Shown in pieces: positions 29,077 through 37,143 of a stretch of 38,773 bases of DNA. Each line of letters begins with the position of its first letter. The first letter of the stretch is position 1. Below the pieces are notes generated by a model. It saw only the letters and a list, made by a program, of their open reading frames with translations. It was not told the DNA's origin and searched no databases. The translations under genes were made by a program, and so were the position numbers. Source of the stretch: Dehalococcoidia bacterium (GTDB taxonomy: Bacteria > Chloroflexota > Dehalococcoidia > Tepidiformales > Tepidiformaceae); the NCBI GenBank assembly GCA_023382755.1, contig JAHDWR010000004.1, positions 1-38,773 on the forward strand, read 5' to 3'.

Positions 29077-31766
29077 TAGAGGCCCAGGAGTGCGTGCAGG
29101 TCTTGCTTCGCATCGAAGATCCCCTGCCATGCGTCCCCACGCTCGCGCAGGAGCTCGGGGACCGTCGCCATGGTGAACTGCCGCGGGCTGCTGGACGCCA
29201 CCTCGGGCCAACGCAGTGGCATCGAGACCGGAGCCCCGGGCTTTGCGCGCGGCGAAAAGGCCACCGCAAGGTTCTTGTGCCGCGCGTTCTGGTTCGCGTC
29301 CAGGAACACCTTCCCCGTGCGGCGGCCGGTCGACCATTCCATCGTCACGTCCTTCGGCCTGCGCGAAAGCAACTCGAGGCAAATGGTGTTCGCCGCCGCC
29401 CGCACGATGCTGAAGTCGAACTGCCGCACGAGCGGGATGAAGACGTGGAGGCCGGTCGCGCCAGAGGTCTTGATGAATCCGGTGAGCCCGAGCGAATCCA
29501 GGATCTCCTTGAGGTGGAGCGCGACCTCGGCAGTCCGCCCGAATGCTGCTTCGTTTGGCTGTGGCTCGTCTCCCGGGCGCTCCGTGCCCGCATAGATGTA
29601 GGGGTCGAGGTCGAAGAGCATGAAGTCGGGGTAGTTGAGCACCGACTCTTCCAGCCGGGCTGCCGACCCCGTGAATGTGGCGGGCAGCCGGGCTCCATCC
29701 GGTGCGGAGACGATGCGGGAAAGCGTGGCGTGCCATTCGAGGTCGGCGACCTGGCAGAGCCAGAGCAAGGTCGGCAGGTTGTTGCAGAGGAGTGCCTGCT
29801 GGTCTCGCGACTCGCCGTCGGAGTACATCTCGACGGTCTCGACGAACGGAGGGAGGTCGGACTCCCAATGCTTCTGGTAGAACTTTGGGCCTTCGATGCC
29901 ATCGGGGAAGCGCAGGAGCGTCAGCGGTCGGTCGGCAATGTGGTGCCGGAGGAACGGGAAGACCTCGGCGGCGTAGCGGAGGAGGTCGCGCTTCGTGTAT
30001 GCCCGGGGCGAACCCGGGGCGGGCCAGAGGACTTTGTCCAGGTTGGTGAGCGGGATGCTCCAGCCCGGGCCCTCGATGGCCCCCCGCTGCTTCAGGCGAT
30101 CGAGCTGGGCGCTGACACCGGCCTCGTCCGGCCGGGCCGTGCTGGATGCCGGGACCGCGGAAGCGACGCGCCCGGAGTCATCGACCAGACCCTTGAACAC
30201 GGGCGCGCGCAGCACTCCGGCGGATGTCCGGTTCGCGTACTCGACCAGGAGGCGGAGCCGAGGCTCCACCCAGTGTGCGGAGCGGTCGTCGGGGGTTGGC
30301 CCGGAGAACGGCGAGTCCGTGTGGGGGATGGCATCGAGCTGCGCGCGGATCGACGCGGCTTCGGCATCGGTGAATCCGCCGCCCACCTTGCCCCGGTACT
30401 GGAGCTGCCCATCGGCCCACTCGCCGATGATGAGCCCGCCGAAGCTTCCCCGGCGGTGGCCCGTGCCCGCGGTCCAGCCCCCGATGGCGAAGGTGTCACG
30501 GTCCAGCGCCTTGCGTTTCAACCAGGCGGTGCTTCGCCTGGCCGCTTCGTAGCGGCTGTCATCGCGCTTGGCGATGATGCCCTCGAACCCGGCCCCTACG
30601 GCTGCTTCGAAGGCATCATCCTGCGAGGCCGGGATCGTGGTTACCTGTGAAAGCCGGGCCGTGGGCAACAACACCCGCGCGAGGACCTCCCGCCGGTCGC
30701 GGAGCGGGACGCGCTCCAGGCTGAAACCGTCCAGGTGGACGATGTCGAAGACGAAGAACACCACCGGGATATCCCGTTCGGCGGCGGCGATGTCTGCCGG
30801 GTCCTGGAGGTTCATCCGCTGCTGGAGCAGTTCGAACGACGGCCTGCCGCTCGGGTCTATGGCGACGATCTCGCCATCGAGGGCCGCGTTCGCAGCCGGC
30901 TGCAAGCGAAGGGACGAGACGATACCGGGATATCCAGCGGTGATGTCGTGCCCTCCGCGGGACCGCAGTTCCACCGCCGCACCGTCGAGGTACGCGATGG
31001 CGCGGATGCCGTCGAGTTTCGGCTCGAACGAATACCCGGAGTCAGCCGGGATCGGGGCCGCGGCCGCCAGCATGGGGCCGATGTGACCGAGCGCGGCGGG
31101 CCGGGCTCCCGGCAGGCTCGCCGGACTGAAGGACCAGTCCCTGGTTGGCCCGGAGATAGCCCCTCCCGCCGCTCGAAGGTCGGCAAGCGTGCTGCCCGAT
31201 GCCACGGAATGCTCGTCTTCGAGCAGGCCGTCCGCCTCCTGGATGGCCGCGTCGCGGTGCTTCAGCATCAGCCATTGGCTGCCATCGTCCTTCGTGCGGA
31301 CCAGCGCCCACGAACCTTTGAGCTTCTTCCCCCTGAAGGTGAGCGACACTTTTCCCGAGGCGATCTCGCGGCGAAGTTGGGCCTCGGCCCCTGCCCGGTC
31401 ACCCCAGAACACGTGGCCCTTGTCGTCCGGCGAGAACGTGCCTGCATCCCAGATGAGGCTGGGGCCGGCGCCGTACTCCCCCTTCGGGATGACGCCTTCG
31501 AAACCCGCATACTCAAGCGGATGGTCTTCGGTGCGGGCAGCGAAACGTCGCTCCGCGGGGTCCGCGGACGGGCCTTTCGGCAAGGCCCAGCACTTCAGCC
31601 CGCCGTCGAGTTCGAGGCGGATGTCGTAGTGGAGGCGCGAGGCCGCGTGCTTATGGACCACGAACCGGAGCGGCCCGGCAGCCTCCGGCGCCATGGCGCC
31701 GTCCGGTTCGGGAGTGCGGCGGAAGTCGCGTTTTCGGCGGTACTCGTCCAGCCCGTCGGCAGGCAT
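29076..31766 (-). CDS. ligD: multifunctional ATP-dependent DNA ligase D (PE-LIG-POL)
   Basis: End-processing polymerase/ligase of bacterial non-homologous end joining. 896 aa with three domains in order. The 3'-phosphoesterase (about 30-180) has RFVVHKHAASRLHYDIRLE and GEYGAG. The ATP-dependent ligase (about 225-530) has the adenylated Lys250 in FEPKLDGIRAI and DGEIVAID. The primase-polymerase (about 600-890) has LFDLDPY and SGATGLHVFIPL. This order is that of Pseudomonas LigD; mycobacterial LigD is POL-PE-LIG. All catalytic motifs are present. ATG 31766 lies 2 nt after the ku stop, so ku and ligD form an operon. The pair repairs double-strand breaks without a template, useful in slow-growing or desiccation-exposed cells. 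Confidence 0.96.
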   Translation of the reverse strand: MPADGLDEYRRKRDFRRTPEPDGAMAPEAAGPLRFVVHKHAASRLHYDIRLELDGGLKCWALPKGPSADPAERRFAARTEDHPLEYAGFEGVIPKGEYGAGPSLIWDAGTFSPDDKGHVFWGDRAGAEAQLRREIASGKVSLTFRGKKLKGSWALVRTKDDGSQWLMLKHRDAAIQEADGLLEDEHSVASGSTLADLRAAGGAISGPTRDWSFSPASLPGARPAALGHIGPMLAAAAPIPADSGYSFEPKLDGIRAIAYLDGAAVELRSRGGHDITAGYPGIVSSLRLQPAANAALDGEIVAIDPSGRPSFELLQQRMNLQDPADIAAAERDIPVVFFVFDIVHLDGFSLERVPLRDRREVLARVLLPTARLSQVTTIPASQDDAFEAAVGAGFEGIIAKRDDSRYEAARRSTAWLKRKALDRDTFAIGGWTAGTGHRRGSFGGLIIGEWADGQLQYRGKVGGGFTDAEAASIRAQLDAIPHTDSPFSGPTPDDRSAHWVEPRLRLLVEYANRTSAGVLRAPVFKGLVDDSGRVASAVPASSTARPDEAGVSAQLDRLKQRGAIEGPGWSIPLTNLDKVLWPAPGSPRAYTKRDLLRYAAEVFPFLRHHIADRPLTLLRFPDGIEGPKFYQKHWESDLPPFVETVEMYSDGESRDQQALLCNNLPTLLWLCQVADLEWHATLSRIVSAPDGARLPATFTGSAARLEESVLNYPDFMLFDLDPYIYAGTERPGDEPQPNEAAFGRTAEVALHLKEILDSLGLTGFIKTSGATGLHVFIPLVRQFDFSIVRAAANTICLELLSRRPKDVTMEWSTGRRTGKVFLDANQNARHKNLAVAFSPRAKPGAPVSMPLRWPEVASSSPRQFTMATVPELLRERGDAWQGIFDAKQDLHALLGL

Positions 31767-31768
31767 CG

Positions 31769-32614
31769 TCAGGGTGCGACGGGTGTCTTTTTCCGGCCGC
31801 GAACGGCTGGTTGCGCCGTGAGTTCGGGTTCGGGAGCCGCCGCCTTGCGCTTCTTCGCTGCCTCCACGCTCGCCTTGAGCGCAGCCATCAGGTCAACCGC
31901 CGGGCTTGCCGCGGCGGGTTCGGCCGGCGCCACGTACTCGTGCCCCTCGAGTTTCGCCTCGATGATGGACATCAGTGCGTCGCGATACTCGTCGCGGTAG
32001 GCCGCGGGATCGAACGGTTCGTGGAGCAGGTCGATGAGGGCGTAGGCGACCTTCATCTCGGCATCGGAGACGGCCAGTTCCTGCGGCTCAGACTCGGGCT
32101 TGCGGATCTCGTCGGCAAAGTAGAGGGTTTCGAGGACGAGGCCGCCGTCTTTGGGGCGCAGCGCGCAAAGGCGCTCCTTGGTGCGGATGGCGATCTTGGC
32201 CACCGCGCTCAGCCGTTTCTCCTCAAGCGCCTTCACGAGCAGGGCAAACGGCTTGCGCCCGAGTTCTTCGGGTTCAACGTAGTAGCCCTTCTCGTAGTAG
32301 ATCGGGTCGATCTCGTGGGCATCGACGAACGCTGTCAGCGAGATCGTATGCTTGCTGGGGATCGGCAGCTTCTCCAGGTCCGACTCGTCGATCAGGACGA
32401 AGCGATCCTTGCCGTACTCGTACCCTTTCACGATCTCGTCGGGTTCAAGGTCCTTTCCGTCGGTGGAGCAGCGTTTGACCAGCCGGATCGGACTGTTGTC
32501 GGCAGCGTGCAGCTGCCGGAACGTGATGTCCTGGCTTTCTGTGGCGGTGAAGAGGCGGACCGGGATGCTGACCATCCCGAAGCTGATTGTGCCTCGCCAG
32601 ATAGCGCGTGCCAT
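31769..32614 (-). CDS. ku: Ku domain DNA end-binding protein
   Basis: Homodimeric ring that binds DNA double-strand ends and recruits LigD. 281 aa from ATG 32614 (MARAIWRGTISFGMVSIPVRL), with GGAGG 5 nt upstream; the track adds 63 codons of leader. IWRGTISFGMVSIPVRLFTAT is the standard bacterial Ku N-terminus, and KGYEYGKDRFVLIDESDLEKL is another family block. The core ends near residue 245. The last 35 residues are a basic Lys/Ala/Pro-rich tail (EAAKKRKAAAPEP, RGRKKTPVAP), which in other bacteria aids DNA binding and LigD recruitment. Stop and ligD start are separated by 2 nt. Confidence 0.97.
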   Translation of the reverse strand: MARAIWRGTISFGMVSIPVRLFTATESQDITFRQLHAADNSPIRLVKRCSTDGKDLEPDEIVKGYEYGKDRFVLIDESDLEKLPIPSKHTISLTAFVDAHEIDPIYYEKGYYVEPEELGRKPFALLVKALEEKRLSAVAKIAIRTKERLCALRPKDGGLVLETLYFADEIRKPESEPQELAVSDAEMKVAYALIDLLHEPFDPAAYRDEYRDALMSIIEAKLEGHEYVAPAEPAAASPAVDLMAALKASVEAAKKRKAAAPEPELTAQPAVRGRKKTPVAP

Positions 32615-32642
32615 TGGGGCCTCCGTCGCGCGGGGGTGCGCG

Positions 32643-32673
32643 GCCCGGTGGTGAGTCCGGGCTTGACAATATA
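32643..32673 (-). promoter_or_regulatory. ku-ligD promoter region with adjacent inverted repeat
   Basis: On the minus strand TATATT (32673-32668) is a good -10, placing the start near 32661 and leaving a leader of about 45 nt. The inverted repeat GCCCGG-N8-CCGGGC (32643-32662) begins right at the predicted start. It may be an operator or a 5' hairpin on the mRNA. No clear -35. Confidence 0.45.
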
Positions 32674-32771
32674 GCAGACCGAGCGTGAAGGCATGCGCGC
32701 GTCGTGCGACCGGCCCGGGCATCGAGCCATCCGCGATGTGGTGTAATGCGGTCGGACAGAAGGAGCCGCAC

Positions 32772-33653
32772 GTGGCCGATACCATCCATCCGGACCATCG
32801 CATCTTCGTGAGCTACATCGACAAGTCCCGCGAGTACTACGCCGCCCAGGGATACACCAACCCCTACCGGTGGGCTTACCACCAGGACGCGCCGTTCGCG
32901 CCGCTCCGAAAACCGCTCGCCACAGCGCGCATCGGGCTCGTCACCACCGCCAGCATCGTCGAGAGCGAGGTCGAACCCGCGCCGTTCACGCTCCCGAAAG
33001 TGGTGTTTTCGGCGCCCACCGATCCGCCGCCCGGACGCCTCTACACGCAGCACCGGTCGTGGGACAAGGTCGCGACCCACACGGACGACCTGGACTCGTA
33101 CCTCCCGATCCACCGCCTCCAGGAGGCCGCTGCCGCGGGCAGGATCGGGTCGCTTTCGCCCCGGTACTACGGGCTGCCGACCGAGTACAGCCAGCGCAAG
33201 ACCAACGAGGTTGACGCTCCGGAGCTGCTGAGGCTGTGCCGGGAGGACGGCGTTGACGCGGTACTCCTCGTCGCCCTCTGACCGGTCTGTCACCAGACCG
33301 TGAGTCTGGCAGCCCGGCATCTCGAACAGGCGGGAGTCCCGACGGTCGTGCTCGGTTCGGCACGGGACATCGTCGAGCAGTGCGGCGTGCCACGGTTCCT
33401 CTTCACCGATTTCCCGCTCGGGAACCCATGCGGAGCTCCCTACGATCTCCCGATGCAGTCGGCCATCGTGGCCATGGCATTCGACCTGCTCGAGTCCGCC
33501 CGGGCCCCGCGGACGACCGTCCAGACGCCGTTCCGATGGCACACGGACGCGTGGCGAACACAATTCATGCACGTGGAAGGCCAGGACCCCGAGGAGCTAC
33601 TGCGCCTCGGAGAGGAACGGCGGGCGCAGCAGGCGGCCAGCCGCGCCCCGTGA
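32772..33653 (+). CDS. GrdB-family (glycine/sarcosine/betaine reductase B-like) protein, probable selenoprotein with in-frame UGA
   Basis: The track splits this into 32685-33281 and 33300-33653, but both halves are in one frame, separated only by TGA at 33279-33281. The start is GTG 32772 with AAGGAG upstream and a TGTAAT -10 at 32742-32747. Read through, the product is 293 aa with residue 170 = Sec: GVDAVLLVAL-U-PVCHQTVSLAARHLEQAG. GrdB of clostridia has Sec at the equivalent place (VILTSTU, then CxxC), and many relatives have Cys. The UxxC pair would be a redox centre. Coding character continues on both sides: upstream ARIGLVTTASI, downstream FLFTDFPLGNPCGAPYD. The reaction in this organism is unknown; reductive cleavage of a C-N or similar bond is the family theme. 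The alternative is a pseudogene with one nonsense mutation. Confidence 0.8.
33282..33309 (+). promoter_or_regulatory. candidate bacterial SECIS hairpin after the in-frame UGA
   Basis: Two mutually exclusive perfect hairpins follow the UGA. One is CGGTCTG-TCAC-CAGACCG (33283-33300). The other is CCAGAC-CGTGA-GTCTGG (33293-33309), whose apical loop contains GU and begins 17 nt after the UGA, within the range expected for bacterial SECIS elements. Selenocysteine insertion by SelB needs such a hairpin close downstream. This is consistent with, but not proof of, recoding. Confidence 0.5.
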
Positions 33654-33668
33654 CTCCGCGCCACGAAG

Positions 33669-36104
33669 TCAGGCGCTCTCGTCCTTTTGCTCCACGGCGG
33701 CACTCAACTCCTCGAGGGCGACCGTGACCTGCTGGAACACCGTCCCGACGGGGTAATTGCCAAGCCCATCCTGCACGCCGGCCGGGACACCCGTGAGGAG
33801 TTCGATCGCCTCTTCGGCGCGGTCCGCGGCCCAGATGTGGAACCGCCCTTCGCGGACAGCGTCCACCACATCGGGACGCAGCGTCAGGTGCACAACGTTC
33901 GGCGCCGGGATCACCACGCCCTGGGTGCCCGTAAGCCCCCGGGCCGCGCAGACATCGAAGAACCCCTCGACCTTCTCAGTCACGCCTCCGACCGCCTGGA
34001 TGCGTCCGAACTGGTCGACCGAGCCGGTCACAGCGATGTCCTGGCGAATCGGCAAGCCCGCCAGGGCGCAAAGGATGACGATGAGCTCCGCGCAGGACGC
34101 ACTGTCGCCCTCTACTTCGTCGTAGCTCTGCTCGAACGTGAGGCTGGCGGTGAACGTGAGCGGCCGTTCGCGGCCGAATGTACCGGTCAGGTAGCCGTTG
34201 AGGACCAGCACACCCTTGCTGTGGATGGCGCCGCTGCGCTCGACCTCCCGTTCGATGGCGATGACTCCACGGCGGCCCACGCCGGTCTGGCAGCTGATCC
34301 GCATTGGCGTGCCGAACGCGTGTGCGCCCACCTGGTACACCGCGAGCCCGTTGACCTGGCCGGCCACCAGGCCCTCAGTCTCCACGCGCCGGACGCCTTC
34401 GATGATCATCTCCCGAAGACGATCGGGGATCATGCTCGCCCGCCCCCGCCGGCCTTCGAGGGCGCTCAGGACGTGCGCGAGGTCGATCGTGGCGGAGCCA
34501 TTGCTCGATGCGAGGTGGGCTGCCTCCTGGCACAGGTCGCTGATTTCGCCGAAACGCGTGCTCAGCCGGTCCTGCCGGCCCGCGAGGCGCGTGCTGAACC
34601 GCAGGAGTTCCGCGAGCGCATCACGCGTGTACGGCCGCATCCCGCATTCGTCGGCAATGCGCCGGACGAACTGGACCTGCGCGCCAATCCCTTCGGAGTC
34701 CAAGGGTGCGTCCGGCTCGAAATCGGCACGCACCTTAAAGAGCCGGCCGAACTCGGGGTCGAGCATTTCGACCAGCGCCATCGTCAACGGCTCACCGATG
34801 AGGACCACCTTCCCCGCGAACGGTACCCCCTCGGGGCTGAGGTTCACGGCCGGCATCGGCGTCAACAGATCGCCGATGCCCTCCACGCGGAGCTCGCGCG
34901 TCTTCAGGGTACGTTTCAGCATCAGCCATGCCCGCGGGTCGAACAGCACGTCTTCGAGCTGGAGGAGGAGGTAGCCGCCGTTCGCCCTGTGGAGCGCGCC
35001 CGGCCGGATGTGGCTGAAGTCCGTCGTCAACGACCCGAAATGCGCTTCGTAGTCGATCCGCCCCAGGAGGTTGTGATAGGTCGGGTTGCGCTCTTCCACC
35101 ACGGGCGCGCCCTGGCCCCCCTCGGATTGCGACACCAGCAGGTTCACGCCATAGCGGCGCAGGAGCGCCTCTCGTTCGGCCGTGACCTCGGCGATGAGGT
35201 GGGCTGGCAACTGGCTGAGGGCGACCTGGGTGAGCTGCTTCAGCTGGGCCAGGTTCGCCATGATGTCATCCTGGATAGACTTCAGGTGAGCCCCAAGGTC
35301 ATACGGACCGTAGCGTTCGGTCAGCTCTTCGATGATGTGGGCGACGACGAACCTCGCCACATCCTCGTCCAGCCGGGTTACCGCCTCGCGTGCGGACGCG
35401 TCGATCTTGCGGAGGTCGCGCATGGCTTGCTCGATCAGGCCCTCGACAAACTCGCCGCGCTTTTCGATCTGCTCGCGCAGGTCCTGCGGCAGGCCCGACA
35501 GCACCTCCGGGGTGAGCGGCCGGCCGTCGCGCCCGAGCGGCACCATCACGAAGCCCATCGGCGTCAAGTTGACGGCGAAGCCCTGGCTGGAGGCCGCGCG
35601 CTGCATGTCGTCGACGGTTTTTTCCCGCGCCTTGTCGAGTGGCTCCAGGACCTCCTTTACTCGCTCCTGGTAGGAGTCGCTTTCGAATGCCTGCGGGATC
35701 TCCTTCCGGCACGCTTCGGCAAGGCGGGCGAGGTCGCGCTGCAACCGCGCACCGAGCCCCGCGGGGAGCGCGGCCGCCCGGGGATGCGCCGGGTCGGTGA
35801 AGTTGTGCAGGTACACCCAGTCCCGGCCCCTTGGCGCGCCGGCCGCCGCCGCGTTGACGAGCTGGTGGGCGGCGGTGGTCCGGCCCGATCCCGGCAGCCC
35901 GGAGATGGCCACGTTATAGCCCTCAGCGGCGATCCCGAGCCCGAAGGCTATCGCCTCCTGAGCGCGATCCTGGCCTGTCAGGCGATCGAGCGGCGCCACG
36001 CCGGCGGTCGATTCGGGGAGCAGCGCAAGGTCGAGAGCCGCCCTGAGCCGCTCGTGATGCAGTTCCACCGCTTGGCCGCCCTGGCGGGGTTCGACTGACT
36101 CCAT
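33669..36104 (-). CDS. Lon-like AAA+ ATP-dependent serine protease (LonH/YcbZ-like)
   Basis: 811 aa. An AAA+ module has Walker A GLPGSGRTT (about 69-77) and Walker B-like NGGYLLLQLED, split by a long coiled-coil insert (about 130-300, KEIPQAFESDSYQERVKEVLEPL and onwards). The C-terminal S16 protease domain has the Ser668-Lys711 dyad in VEGDSASCAEL and VGGVTEKVEGFFD. It lacks the N-terminal LAN domain of classical LonA and resembles E. coli YcbZ/LonH. These proteins are thought to act in ribosome-related or stress quality control, though activity varies. GGGAGGG precedes the ATG, and TATCCT (36153-36148) is a likely -10. A direct repeat GAACCG-N4-GAACCG lies between the -10 and the SD. Confidence 0.9.
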   Translation of the reverse strand: MESVEPRQGGQAVELHHERLRAALDLALLPESTAGVAPLDRLTGQDRAQEAIAFGLGIAAEGYNVAISGLPGSGRTTAAHQLVNAAAAGAPRGRDWVYLHNFTDPAHPRAAALPAGLGARLQRDLARLAEACRKEIPQAFESDSYQERVKEVLEPLDKAREKTVDDMQRAASSQGFAVNLTPMGFVMVPLGRDGRPLTPEVLSGLPQDLREQIEKRGEFVEGLIEQAMRDLRKIDASAREAVTRLDEDVARFVVAHIIEELTERYGPYDLGAHLKSIQDDIMANLAQLKQLTQVALSQLPAHLIAEVTAEREALLRRYGVNLLVSQSEGGQGAPVVEERNPTYHNLLGRIDYEAHFGSLTTDFSHIRPGALHRANGGYLLLQLEDVLFDPRAWLMLKRTLKTRELRVEGIGDLLTPMPAVNLSPEGVPFAGKVVLIGEPLTMALVEMLDPEFGRLFKVRADFEPDAPLDSEGIGAQVQFVRRIADECGMRPYTRDALAELLRFSTRLAGRQDRLSTRFGEISDLCQEAAHLASSNGSATIDLAHVLSALEGRRGRASMIPDRLREMIIEGVRRVETEGLVAGQVNGLAVYQVGAHAFGTPMRISCQTGVGRRGVIAIEREVERSGAIHSKGVLVLNGYLTGTFGRERPLTFTASLTFEQSYDEVEGDSASCAELIVILCALAGLPIRQDIAVTGSVDQFGRIQAVGGVTEKVEGFFDVCAARGLTGTQGVVIPAPNVVHLTLRPDVVDAVREGRFHIWAADRAEEAIELLTGVPAGVQDGLGNYPVGTVFQQVTVALEELSAAVEQKDESA

Positions 36105-36185
36105 TGGTCCCTCCCAGGTTGAACCGCGCTGAACCGGGCGCGCCCAAAGGATAGCGCGGCGACGGCGGCTGGGGGCGAAACGGGG

Positions 36186-36214
36186 TTGACACGTCCGGGA
36201 AATCTGATTATTGT
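36186..36214 (+). promoter_or_regulatory. sigma-70-type promoter of the third tetR locus
   Basis: Perfect -35 TTGACA (36186-36191), 17-nt spacer, -10 TATTGT (36209-36214, 4/6). The surrounding 40 nt are notably AT-rich for this window. GTGA-N8-TCAC (36213-36228) lies across the start site and could be an autoregulatory operator. Confidence 0.7.
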
Positions 36215-36244
36215 GAATAGCAACTCACTTCTCACTGCGGTCCG

Positions 36245-37018
36245 ATGCGACAACGAGCACCCAAGCGACCCGCCGCCGAACGCAAGCGACTCATCCTCGA
36301 AAGCGCCCAGAGCGTGTTCGCCGAATCAGGCTACGCCAACTCCGGCACCGAGCAGGTCGCGCGCGCGGCGGGTGTATCGGCGTCGGCCCTCTACCGCTAC
36401 TTTCCCAGCAAGCGCGAACTCTACCTGGCGACCCTCCGCAACGCCGGCCCGCGGCTACAGGCGCTCTGGGCGGAACGGGCGCAGCGCTCCTCCGACCCGC
36501 TCGAAGCCATCCGCCTGCTCGGGCAGGAGTACTACGACCACCTCCAGGGCCGGTCATCCTATGCCCGCCTCTGGTTTCAGGCCCTTGGCGATGCCGACGA
36601 CCCCGACGTGCGCGACGCCATCTCCGCGAACTTCACGGGCATGGTCGACGTCATCGCCGGGCTGATCGCCACGGCGCAGGCTCGCGGCCTCGCGCGCAAA
36701 GACATCGACCCGCGCATCGCTGCGTGGCACTTCATGGCAATCGGCTTCACGTTCGACCTCGTTCACCACCTCGCGCTCGACGGTGAGCTGGACCGCGCGC
36801 GGGTCGAAGCGTGGGGCCACCTGTACATCGATTCCCTTCGCGAGGCACCCCATGCACCTTCGAACGACGAAAGCATCCCTGCACAAGGACGAGCGCTGCC
36901 TGTGCGGCAACCTGGTCGCGCGGATCGCCCCGGGAGGGGTGGAGATCCTCTGCCGCAGGTGCCGGCGAGTACACCAGATCCCGTGGGAGAGGCCCACGGA
37001 GGAGGCGCCGATGGCTGA
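36245..37018 (+). CDS. TetR/AcrR family transcriptional regulator with overlapping C-terminal extension
   Basis: 257 aa. The HTH (about 13-60) reads RLILESAQSVFAESGYANSGTEQVARAAGVSASALYRYFPSKREL. The ligand/dimer domain runs to about residue 200 (YDHLQGRSSYARLWFQALGD, AAWHFMAIGFTFDLVHHLAL). The last 55 residues (ALPVRQPGRADRPGRGGDP and onwards) are low-complexity Pro/Gly/Arg-rich and are read from the same DNA as a Com-like zinc-finger ORF in another frame (36852-37037). This tail is probably a by-product of the overlap, or a recent extension by loss of an earlier stop. The promoter at 36186 is one of the strongest in the window. Target genes may include the downstream acyl-CoA dehydrogenase (inference). 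Confidence 0.88.
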   Translation: MRQRAPKRPAAERKRLILESAQSVFAESGYANSGTEQVARAAGVSASALYRYFPSKRELYLATLRNAGPRLQALWAERAQRSSDPLEAIRLLGQEYYDHLQGRSSYARLWFQALGDADDPDVRDAISANFTGMVDVIAGLIATAQARGLARKDIDPRIAAWHFMAIGFTFDLVHHLALDGELDRARVEAWGHLYIDSLREAPHAPSNDESIPAQGRALPVRQPGRADRPGRGGDPLPQVPASTPDPVGEAHGGGADG

Positions 37019-37037
37019 CGCCCGCATGCGCCGCTAA
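36852..37037 (+). CDS. small Com-like zinc-finger protein overlapping tetR
   Basis: 61 aa from ATG 36852, GAGG 6 nt upstream. DERCLCGNLVARIAPGGVEILCRRCRRVHQIPW has four Cys as CxC...CxxC and matches the pattern of phage Mu Com-type zinc fingers (RCxCGkLl...ikCprCk). Com proteins bind mRNA to activate translation in phage, while chromosomal relatives are uncharacterised. It overlaps the end of tetR by 167 nt in a different frame. The recognisable domain, against the low-complexity TetR tail, argues that this frame is the selected one here. A strong hairpin follows. Confidence 0.65.
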   Translation: MHLRTTKASLHKDERCLCGNLVARIAPGGVEILCRRCRRVHQIPWERPTEEAPMADARMRR

Positions 37038-37068
37038 CCAGCACCTGGAGGCCAGAGGTCGTGAACCC

Positions 37069-37111
37069 AGAGCCCGGAAGGACCGCACTCCTCGCGGTCT
37101 GCCCGGGCTCT
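37069..37111 (+). terminator. two-tier hairpin after the tetR/Com-like genes
   Basis: AGAGCCCGG (37069-37077) pairs with CCGGGCTCT (37103-37111). Inside it GACCGC (37081-37086) pairs with GCGGTC (37094-37099) around a 7-nt loop. A few T residues follow (TCGCATTTCC). Probably a terminator, though it lies only 30 nt before the next gene and could be attenuating. Confidence 0.6.
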
Positions 37112-37143
37112 TCGCATTTCCACACAACACTCAGGAGGGATGG

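Noticed and set aside
32663-32668. TTGACA as a plus-strand -35 for the GrdB-like gene
   Set aside because: No -10 at 15-19 nt; the same bases overlap the minus-strand TATATT of ku, and a better -10 (TGTAAT) for the GrdB-like gene lies at 32742.
33279-33281. TGA as the true end of a short protein, with a separate gene at 33300
   Set aside because: The second ORF has no SD, starts in the same frame 18 nt later, and begins in the middle of a conserved family segment. A single product with Sec (or a pseudogene) explains the layout better.
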